A stretch of DNA of 6,748 nucleotides, taken from an uncultured Flavobacteriales bacterium. Lineage in GTDB: Bacteria; Bacteroidota; Bacteroidia; Flavobacteriales; Crocinitomicaceae. The position numbers and the translations under genes are program-made. The DNA is taken from positions 1-6,748 of the forward strand of contig CAMLDR010000210.1 in assembly GCA_946478775.1 (NCBI GenBank), read 5' to 3'. The notes beneath the pieces are model-generated. The model was not told the DNA's origin and ran no database searches. It saw only the letters and a program-made list of their open reading frames with translations. Positions 1-4,417 of this stretch are shown here, piece by piece (position 1 is the first letter of the stretch; each line of letters starts with the position of its first letter).

Positions 1-273
1 GTGTTTACTCAGAAAACTGTTTATTTCGAAAAACCCTTCGTTATTTTTGGCGATAACCACATAACAGCCCGAAATGCCATTTCGAAAATCAACTCCAACA
101 ACCGGAACCCGTCCGTTTTCCTGGCTGTAACGCACAAAATTCAATACGGCGGAAGTATTATTGATGTCTGTCAATGCAATGCGCTCATAGCCCGCATTCG
201 CTCCCCACTGAACGAGTTCTTCCGGAACTACCATTCCGTATTTTAAGCTGTAGCACGAATGAATATTTGTCAT
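1..273 (-). CDS. dnaE: DNA polymerase III alpha subunit (DnaE-type), N-terminal PHP fragment, cut by window edge
   Basis: The minus strand from the ATG at 273 is open for 91 codons to the window edge. It begins MTNIHSCYSLKYGMV and continues with LTDINNTSAVLNFV (residues 34-47), PVVGVDFRN (57-65) and VIAKNNEGFFEINSFLS (73-89), which is the recognisable start of the PHP domain of DnaE replicative or translesion polymerases. DnaE extends DNA as the catalytic alpha subunit. The canonical PHP metal-binding H-x-H reads H5-S-C7 here, so the PHP metal site is probably incomplete. The main DnaE of many Flavobacteriia begins with an exonuclease-like MYLIFDTETTG-type segment. This one starts directly at PHP, so it is more likely the shorter accessory DnaE found beside dinB-like genes and acting in damage-tolerant synthesis. 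That assignment is inference, since the polymerase domain lies outside the window. It follows dinB on the same strand after a 480-nt gap. Confidence 0.85.
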   Translation of the reverse strand, partial: MTNIHSCYSLKYGMVVPEELVQWGANAGYERIALTDINNTSAVLNFVRYSQENGRVPVVGVDFRNGISGCYVVIAKNNEGFFEINSFLSKH

Positions 274-290
274 TTTAATTACTAGTTGTG

Positions 291-390
291 GTAACTTCGA
301 CTTCGCTCAGTCACCGAAGATTAATGAAAGGAGGCTGAATGCTTCCGCTGTAGCTTTAGCATAGGCGCAGCGGAGTCGAAGCCTCTTTTT
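291..390. repeat. Imperfect inverted repeat, REP-like, ending in T5
   Basis: CTTCGACTTCGCT at 295-307 is matched by AGCGGAGTCGAAG at 369-381, its reverse complement at 12 of 13 positions. A competing hairpin uses GAGGCT (331-336) with AGCCTC (380-385), and CTTCCGCTG (342-350) with CAGCGGAG (368-375, one bulged T). On the plus strand the second hairpin is followed by TTTTT (386-390), so it could act as a weak terminator in that direction. From memory, CTTCGACT(T/C)CGCTCAG-type sequence is a frequent interspersed motif in flavobacterial genomes. That points to a repetitive extragenic palindrome, but I could not count copies. Confidence 0.6.
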
Positions 391-403
391 CTTAACAACC
401 AAA

Positions 404-474
404 TTCCGGATGCCACGGCGCTTGTACCTTCTCTCTTAATCCGGCAGCAGCGTGACATCCGGGAACCCGGTTCC
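404..474. repeat. Imperfect inverted repeat (TTCCGGATG / CATCCGGGAA)
   Basis: TTCCGGATG at 404-412 pairs with CATCCGGGAA at 456-465 with one extra G. The right arm overlaps a second small palindrome, GGAACCCGGTTCC (462-474), with 6-bp arms around a central C. The interior is GC-rich (GCAGCAGCG). It resembles the neighbouring repeats in size and arm length, and is probably another unit of the same cluster. Confidence 0.5.
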
Positions 475-483
475 AATCGTTTC

Positions 484-547
484 CCCCTGTTCATTCGCGG
501 TTAGGCGTTCGGTTGGCGGTGGTTGGTAGTTATTAGTGAACAGAGGG
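484..547. repeat. Long hairpin enclosing degenerate heptads
   Basis: CCCCTGTTCATT-type sequence at 484-495 pairs with AGTGAACAGAGGG at 535-547. This gives about 12 bp with one bulged A (544) and one wobble, built around perfect 7-bp arms CTGTTCA (487-493) and TGAACAG (537-543). On the minus strand the 40-nt loop reads as degenerate heptads: AACTACC, AACCACC, GCCAACC, GAACGCC, TAACCGC. No gene product is expected. Confidence 0.55.
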
Positions 548-602
548 CAACAATTGGTATCGCGTGGTTAGGTTTTTTCTTCCATTATTTCATCTTTTCC
601 TT

Positions 603-731
603 TCATGTGGCAGTGATCCTGTCCTGCCCCGGCGGACAAGTGCGACAGATCACTACCTTATTCTTTTTCGGGTATTTCCCTTTGTAATTCAAAACCTCTT
701 TGCTGCGGATATTCGATAATTCCGTTCCCAT
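603..731 (-). CDS. Possible 42-residue small ORF downstream of dinB
   Basis: An ATG at 731 lies 22 nt after the dinB stop, preceded by the A-rich stretch AAAAAGAGAAA, which suits Bacteroidota translation initiation. The frame begins MGTELSNIRSKEVLNYKGKY, stays lysine-rich to about residue 26, then runs into the palindrome at 609-657, where it continues VVICRTCPPGQDRI and stops at 603. The second half is simply a reading of the palindrome. The frame could be a small gene whose tail was replaced by the repeat, or chance. I recognise no family. Confidence 0.18.
   Translation of the reverse strand: MGTELSNIRSKEVLNYKGKYPKKNKVVICRTCPPGQDRITAT
609..657. repeat. Strong imperfect hairpin (GTGAT-CTGTC / GACAG-ATCAC)
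   Basis: AGTGAT (612-617) and CTGTC (619-623) pair with GACAG (644-648) and ATCACT (649-654), with C618 bulged. GG (609-610) pairs with CC (656-657) across a C-A mismatch. The stem is thus about 13 bp around a 20-nt GC-rich loop that itself holds TGTCC and GGACA. No T-run follows on either strand, so it is not a classical terminator. The size and imperfect stem fit a REP-type element, and it could act as an RNA-stabilising or pausing structure downstream of dinB. Confidence 0.6.
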
Positions 732-753
732 TTTCTCTTTTTAGTAAAAAATG

Positions 754-1974
754 TTAGACAATCCGGTTTGCAACTATCCTTGGGGTTTCTCCCCGAAAAG
801 GGTTGAAATGTCCGATTTTTTTCACCTGCATGCCCACTGCCCGCTGGATTGCCCGCTCACCAAAACGCTCCCGGATATCATCCATCGAATGATATAAAGT
901 TGCCAAGCGTGAACCCTCATCAAACAAGCGCATTTGATAGTTTCCATGGACCAATTCACTCATACGTACCCCAACCAAACGCACGAGCAATCTTCGGTTA
1001 TGCAATTTTTCAAACAGGTTCATTACAATCGGAATGATCTCGTGATCCGCTGCTGAATAAGGGATCCGCTGCTGCAGGGTTTTGGTTTGAAAATCCGAAT
1101 AGCGGATCTTGACCGTAATACAGGCGCAAACCTTTTTCTCTTTCCGCAACTGGAACACCAGGTTTTCCGCCAGTGCAAAAACAATGGCTTTCAATCTCAC
1201 CACATCAATCGTATCTTTTTCAAACGTACGCTCACTGGAAATCGATTTGCGCTCGCTGTACTGAATCACCGGGCTATTATCAATTCCCTGTGCTTTTTTC
1301 CAAATCGCAATCCCGTTTTGTCCGAGCACACTTTCCAGCATTTCTACCGGCATCTGCTGAATGGTCCCGATACGTTTCACCCCCAGGTTGCAAAGCATTT
1401 GGTAGGTTTTCAGTCCAACCATGGGGATCTTCTGTACCGACAAAGGATTCAGGAATAACTTTTCCATCCCGTCGATGATATTCATCTGGTTATTGGGCTT
1501 GGCCTCTCCTGTTGCAATTTTGGAAACCGTTTTGTTGACCGACATTCCAAAAGAAATGGGCAATCCGGTTTCTTTCATGATCTTATTCCGCAATTCACCA
1601 GCGTATTTGTAGCATCCAAAAAAACGGTCCATTCCCGAAAGGTCCATATAGAATTCATCGATAGACGATTTTTCCACCACGGGAACTGCTTCCTGGATAA
1701 TATCGGTGACCATCCGCGAGTATTTGGTGTAATTGGACGAATTACCACTAATTACAATTGCTTCCGGGCAGCGTTCTCTTGCCATTTTCATGGGCATTGC
1801 AGAATGAATTCCAAATTTCCGGGCTTCATAACTACAACTAGCTACGACTCCCCGGTCGGATGCTCCGCCAATTAAGATTGGCAAGCCATTCAGGCGGCTG
1901 TCTTCCAAACGTTCACAGGAGACGAAAAAGGTGTCTAAATCCATGTGTACGATGCTGCGTTGTTGTTCGTTCAT
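754..1974 (-). CDS. dinB: DNA polymerase IV (Y-family translesion polymerase)
   Basis: This 406-residue protein carries the full set of Y-family features. The first catalytic segment HMDLDTFFVSCE has D12 and the steric-gate position F17. YEARKFGI lies at 50-56, and SSIDEFYMDLSG holds the catalytic D106-E107. Next come the helix-hairpin-helix-like IPMVGLKTYQMLCNLGV (183-199) and a C-terminal little-finger domain from about 245. QMRLF at 347-351 matches the beta-clamp binding motif QxxLF; it lies about 55 residues before the C-terminus rather than at the extreme end as in E. coli Pol IV. All catalytic acidic residues are present, so this is an active-type polymerase and not an ImuB-like catalytically empty partner. 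It would bypass DNA lesions at stalled forks, with the downstream DnaE as a likely extender (inference). The ATG at 1974 gives a normal family N-terminus. Confidence 0.96.
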   Translation of the reverse strand: MNEQQRSIVHMDLDTFFVSCERLEDSRLNGLPILIGGASDRGVVASCSYEARKFGIHSAMPMKMARERCPEAIVISGNSSNYTKYSRMVTDIIQEAVPVVEKSSIDEFYMDLSGMDRFFGCYKYAGELRNKIMKETGLPISFGMSVNKTVSKIATGEAKPNNQMNIIDGMEKLFLNPLSVQKIPMVGLKTYQMLCNLGVKRIGTIQQMPVEMLESVLGQNGIAIWKKAQGIDNSPVIQYSERKSISSERTFEKDTIDVVRLKAIVFALAENLVFQLRKEKKVCACITVKIRYSDFQTKTLQQRIPYSAADHEIIPIVMNLFEKLHNRRLLVRLVGVRMSELVHGNYQMRLFDEGSRLATLYHSMDDIRERFGERAIQRAVGMQVKKIGHFNPFRGETPRIVANRIV

Positions 1975-2084
1975 GTCTCGTAGTTAAAATAAATTACGGC
2001 TGCATATCATTTCCGAACAGGAAGGAATTCTTAAATTCGTTCCGGATTCAAAATTACACATTTGATTATTTTTAAATCTAAAAA

Positions 2085-2101
2085 TGATTAATAATTAATC
2101 A
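2085..2101. promoter_or_regulatory. 17-bp palindrome at the predicted dinB start, candidate operator
   Basis: TGATTAATAATTAATCA has perfect 8-bp arms around a central A. It overlaps the transcription start inferred from the TATCTTTG box, which is where a repressor would block initiation. The sequence is not the E. coli LexA box (CTGT-N8-ACAG). AT-rich palindromes arise easily by chance in a gap of this composition. Confidence 0.3.
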
Positions 2102-2107
2102 ACAAAG

Positions 2108-2115
2108 CAAAGATA
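2108..2115 (-). promoter_or_regulatory. Possible dinB promoter, -7 box TATCTTTG
   Basis: Read on the minus strand this is TATCTTTG, an exact match to the Bacteroidota -7 consensus TAnnTTTG. It would start transcription near 2101, giving a dinB leader of roughly 125 nt. I see no good -33 TTTG/TTG element at the usual spacing upstream, so the call rests on the -7 box alone. Confidence 0.35.
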
Positions 2116-2220
2116 GTTATCAACCACGTAAAGGATTTACGAACACCTATTCCTTTATTTTTTTTCTTTTAAAGGTGAAAAAGGGTGTTTTTTCGTATCT
2201 TTTGGAGAAAATCTGCAGTC

Positions 2221-2625
2221 ATGAAACAATTTCTTTTTTTGCTTATTCTCCTGACAGGAAAACTTGTTTATGCAGACGGATTGGACGAAATGCGTATTTA
2301 TGTGAATCAGAAATTGGTGGCAACCAGTTATGAAGGAGAATCACAAGTGGTGGAACTGGAAGTTTCAATTGGTGACACGTTAAAATTCGAGATTTGGACG
2401 GATTGGGGAGGAATGGAACATTCTTCTGTCAGTGTTTTTGATTACCAAAGCAGTGAAAAGGTAAGTGAACTGGCACGCATTCCCAATAATAAATACGAAG
2501 CGGATTTTCAGCAAATCGTAACGCCCCAGCTGCTGAACAGTGAAATGCAGTATGTTTTTAATTTTAGTCCGGCAGTGAACCGCACCTGGAAGTTTGCTCG
2601 GATTATTTTGAAGGAAAATAAATAA
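2221..2625 (+). CDS. Small exported protein of unknown function
   Basis: The ATG at 2221 is preferred over an upstream in-frame GTG at 2185, because it places a clean signal peptide at the N-terminus. MKQFLFLLILLTGKLVYA has a short positive start, a hydrophobic core and an AxA-like end (VYA), with cleavage probably before DGLDEM. The mature part of about 116 residues alternates short hydrophobic and polar stretches (MRIYVNQKLVATSY, VVELEVSIGDTLKFEIWTDWGG), which suggests an all-beta, immunoglobulin-like fold. No cysteine follows the signal peptide, so it is not a lipoprotein; the product is probably periplasmic or secreted. It has no T9SS sorting tail. The downstream T9SS-substrate gene is on the same strand 64 nt away, and co-transcription is possible but unproven. 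I do not recognise a named family. Confidence 0.75.
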   Translation: MKQFLFLLILLTGKLVYADGLDEMRIYVNQKLVATSYEGESQVVELEVSIGDTLKFEIWTDWGGMEHSSVSVFDYQSSEKVSELARIPNNKYEADFQQIVTPQLLNSEMQYVFNFSPAVNRTWKFARIILKENK

Positions 2626-2689
2626 ATCTCAACCAATTCATTTACCTTTAAGCACAGTAACAACCTTGAGCCAATAAAAAAACACCTAA

Positions 2690-3625
2690 ATGAAGACAAC
2701 TTTACTAACTCTATCCATTCTATTCTGTTTGGGATTTTCCGCAGAAAGTCAAATACTGAGCACTAACTATTGCTTTGAATCAGACACAATTTGTGAGAAC
2801 CCCCTGTCAATATTCACCATTGAAAACACCCCTGACAACGTTTGGGAAATAGGTGAGCCTCAAAAAACAAATTTCACTAACGGTTTCAACTCTTTAAAAG
2901 CAATTGTAACAGATACCCTTGATTCTTACCCGGTAAATAATGCTTCCGCATTTGTCATCTCCTATACAACGACTCAGCCTTCCAATTCAATTCACTGGGC
3001 CAATTTCAGCCTCCGTTTTGATTACAATGTAGATTCAGATACACTCACCGATTATGGCACAATTGAATTTTCTCCTGACAATGGCACTACATGGATCAAC
3101 TTATTGAACGTGAACGACCCAACTTATGGTTCTTATTTAAACTGGAATCTTTCCGGACCGAATGGCACTATTCCTCCCACCCTATCCGGCAGCTCAAATG
3201 GTTGGACCCATCATTCCATCAATTTGGGGAACTTAGGGTCTTATCTGGCTATTCCCACAGGGACAACTATCCACTGGCGTTTTACATTCACAAGCGACGG
3301 AAATCAAACCAATAGAGACGGTTTGATGTACGATAATATCGAGATTGCAATTACTCCTCCAATAGGGCTTAAAGAAACAAACTCCGAAACTCTTCAAATC
3401 TCACCCAACCCGGTAATCTCAATGATGGATATTCATTCTGCCGGAACAGCTGAAAAAGTGCAATACCGCATCTATTCTTCCGAAGGAAAACTGATCAGGC
3501 AGTTTGATAACCAACACACTGACACGACATTGGATCTGAGTGCTCTGAATAGCGGAATTTATTACCTGAACATTTACAGTACAGACAGCAAATTCCTTAC
3601 ATCCAAGAAGTTCATTAAGCAGTAA
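2690..3625 (+). CDS. T9SS-exported beta-sandwich protein with type A C-terminal sorting domain
   Basis: This 311-residue protein has an N-terminal signal peptide (MKTTLLTLSILFCLGFSAES, cleavage near residue 20). A central all-beta region runs from about 25 to 220, with features of carbohydrate-binding or MAM-like jelly-roll modules: WANFSLRFDYNVDSD, GTIEFSPDNGTTWINLL and the closing GLMYDNIEI. Residues 235-311 are a classical type A sorting domain: ISPNPV (237-242), then YRIYSSEGKLIRQF, a LDLSALNSGIYYLNI block and the terminal KKFIKQ. In this family the tail directs export through the outer membrane by the type IX system, after which it is removed and the protein is often anchored to the surface. 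No catalytic motif is visible. The module could bind glycans or act as an adhesin, but that is inference. Confidence 0.88.
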   Translation: MKTTLLTLSILFCLGFSAESQILSTNYCFESDTICENPLSIFTIENTPDNVWEIGEPQKTNFTNGFNSLKAIVTDTLDSYPVNNASAFVISYTTTQPSNSIHWANFSLRFDYNVDSDTLTDYGTIEFSPDNGTTWINLLNVNDPTYGSYLNWNLSGPNGTIPPTLSGSSNGWTHHSINLGNLGSYLAIPTGTTIHWRFTFTSDGNQTNRDGLMYDNIEIAITPPIGLKETNSETLQISPNPVISMMDIHSAGTAEKVQYRIYSSEGKLIRQFDNQHTDTTLDLSALNSGIYYLNIYSTDSKFLTSKKFIKQ

Positions 3626-3634
3626 GATCAACTT

Positions 3635-3653
3635 AATCGATGAACGATTTTTT
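3635..3653 (+). terminator. Weak terminator after the T9SS-protein gene
   Basis: AATCG (3635-3639) pairs with CGATT (3645-3649) around a 5-nt loop, and the right arm runs into six Ts (3648-3653). The stem is only 5 bp and AT-rich, so termination would be inefficient. Its place 10 nt after the stop codon supports the call. Confidence 0.35.
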
Positions 3654-3778
3654 CAGACTGGGATAAGTGTAAGATTATCCACCACTTACCATGGTAATTA
3701 AATGCAAGCCATGAAAACAGTGATAGAAACCAATCCTGATATCCATTTATCGAATAATCCCTTCACAGCACTGGGTAA

Positions 3779-3796
3779 ATCCCGTACGTACGGGAT
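3779..3796. repeat. 18-bp perfect palindrome
   Basis: ATCCCGTACGTACGGGAT equals its own reverse complement over all 18 bases. It lies 108 nt before the RAYT-like start. It could be a binding site for a dimeric protein, or a remnant of the palindromic DNA that transposases of this family act on. Which of these applies cannot be told from one copy. Confidence 0.6.
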
Positions 3797-3904
3797 CCAT
3801 ATTTTTCATATCTTAACGCCGTATGAAGAACTGTACTTTTTTTTTGAAAAACGAAGAAATAAACTGGCAGATCGATATCGCAGAATTGCGCAAAATCCAA
3901 TCCA

Positions 3905-4408
3905 ATGGCCGATCCATTATTCCATATTATATGGACCACTTTTGAAACACATCTCCCCTGGGACAAGAACGGAAACTGGCAAAAAACCAAAGATCTTTAT
4001 ATGCGTTTAAAAGATCAGGGAACGGACTTTGATCTCTTGAAAGAATTTCCGGATGAGTATATTGGAAAAGAACCTAAATCCGGTCGTGTAAGACTTTCAG
4101 AGAAGGCCAAAGAGCAACTGACAGCAGACATTGAATACTTATGTCAGCCGGGGAAAGACCGGATTGTTGATGGTTTGAAGCTCGAATCCGTAAAAGTGCA
4201 GGAATCACATATTGAACTAATTATCCGCTGTGATCCGGCATCTCTTACACAAAAGATTTCCCGGATAAAAAGCAGGTCAGCCACCTTATTGAGTTTTGCA
4301 CTTCCGGAAAGTCATTCAGGAAAGAACACCTGGGGAAAAGGGATTTGGGTTGCACAGATCTTCAATAACGAAGAGCAGACTATTTCAACAATCAAACACT
4401 TCTTCTAA
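3905..4408 (+). CDS. IS200/RAYT-like Y1 transposase homologue, apparently catalytically dead
   Basis: The 167-residue product starts MADPLFHIIWTTFETHLPWD. This matches the opening FHLVWTTYGTWLPGDPRG-type signature of REP-associated or IS200-like tyrosine transposase relatives. A linker follows, then GRVRLSEKAKEQL (60-72), and a core strand ESHIELIIRC (100-109) where the family has the nuclease motif HUH, as in NHVHLLV. Here the second His is Glu (H102-I-E104). The following helix SLTQKISRIKSRSATLL (113-129) and the WGKGIWVAQIF strand (143-153) keep the family layout. The C-terminal helix TISTIKHFF is where the catalytic Tyr should be, but it has no Tyr; H165 aligns best. The frame is open despite loss of both catalytic motifs, suggesting a domesticated DNA- or RNA-binding protein, or a young relic. 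ATG 3905 gives the family N-terminus, and stop codons at 3845 and 3860 close the frame upstream. It converges on the hydrolase with 9 nt between stops. Confidence 0.65.
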   Translation: MADPLFHIIWTTFETHLPWDKNGNWQKTKDLYMRLKDQGTDFDLLKEFPDEYIGKEPKSGRVRLSEKAKEQLTADIEYLCQPGKDRIVDGLKLESVKVQESHIELIIRCDPASLTQKISRIKSRSATLLSFALPESHSGKNTWGKGIWVAQIFNNEEQTISTIKHFF

Positions 4409-4417
4409 ACTTAGTTA

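Larger units (their letters stand above)
274..753. other. 480-nt dinB-dnaE gap filled with REP-like inverted repeats
   Basis: No convincing gene is visible between dinB and dnaE. At least four imperfect inverted repeats lie one after another: 291-390, 404-474, 484-547 and 609-657, each listed separately. The left two thirds is more GC-rich than the AT-rich gaps elsewhere in the window. Several minus-strand frames stay open by chance for 40-58 codons because the palindromes contain few stops, so short open frames here are weak evidence of coding. If dinB and dnaE are co-transcribed, the whole array lies in the message between them. Confidence 0.7.
1975..2220. other. 246-nt divergent intergenic region
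   Basis: AT-rich gap between the divergent dinB (minus) and the small exported protein gene (plus). Besides the candidate dinB promoter and palindrome, it holds a pyrimidine run at about 2152-2170. GTATCTTTTGG just upstream of the plus-strand gene resembles a -7 box with one extra base. No RNA gene or ORF with support was seen. Confidence 0.5.
3626..3904 (+). other. 279-nt gap upstream of the RAYT-like gene with three palindromes
   Basis: The gap holds a GGATAA/TTATCC hairpin (3661-3680, 8-nt loop), a 12-bp perfect palindrome TTACCATGGTAA (3686-3697) and an 18-bp perfect palindrome (3779-3796). A nine-T tract follows at 3837-3845. An open frame with ATGs at 3702 and 3711 crosses this region but lacks family resemblance. 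No clear promoter was found. Confidence 0.45.

Noticed and set aside
1..246. Plus-strand open frame at the left edge
   Set aside because: It is the antisense shadow of the DnaE PHP domain, which is clearly recognisable on the minus strand.
321..494. Minus-strand ATG-started open frame of 57 codons in the dinB-dnaE gap
   Set aside because: It lies wholly within inverted repeats, is rich in Arg/Ser/Cys from GC-rich palindromes, and other frames are open over the same DNA.
609..657. Possible rho-independent terminator for dinB
   Set aside because: The stem is strong but no T-run follows on the minus strand, and it lies about 100 nt past the stop. A REP-like element fits better.
274..753. Possible CRISPR array
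   Set aside because: The repeats are inverted and dissimilar, not regularly spaced direct repeats with unique spacers, and no cas gene is present.
1087..1458. Plus-strand open frame of 123 codons
   Set aside because: It is antisense to dinB with no family features; dinB is strongly supported over the same stretch.
2643..2650. TACCTTTA as a -7 box for the T9SS-protein gene
   Set aside because: It differs from TAnnTTTG at the last base and has no TTG/TTTG element at the proper spacing upstream; too weak to annotate.
3702..4010. Plus-strand open frame of 102 codons upstream of and overlapping the RAYT-like gene
   Set aside because: It overlaps the better-supported RAYT-like frame by over 100 nt in another frame, crosses the 18-bp palindrome and a nine-T tract, and resembles no family. 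A one-base slip at the T tract does not join it to the RAYT frame, because stops at 3845 and 3860 block that frame.
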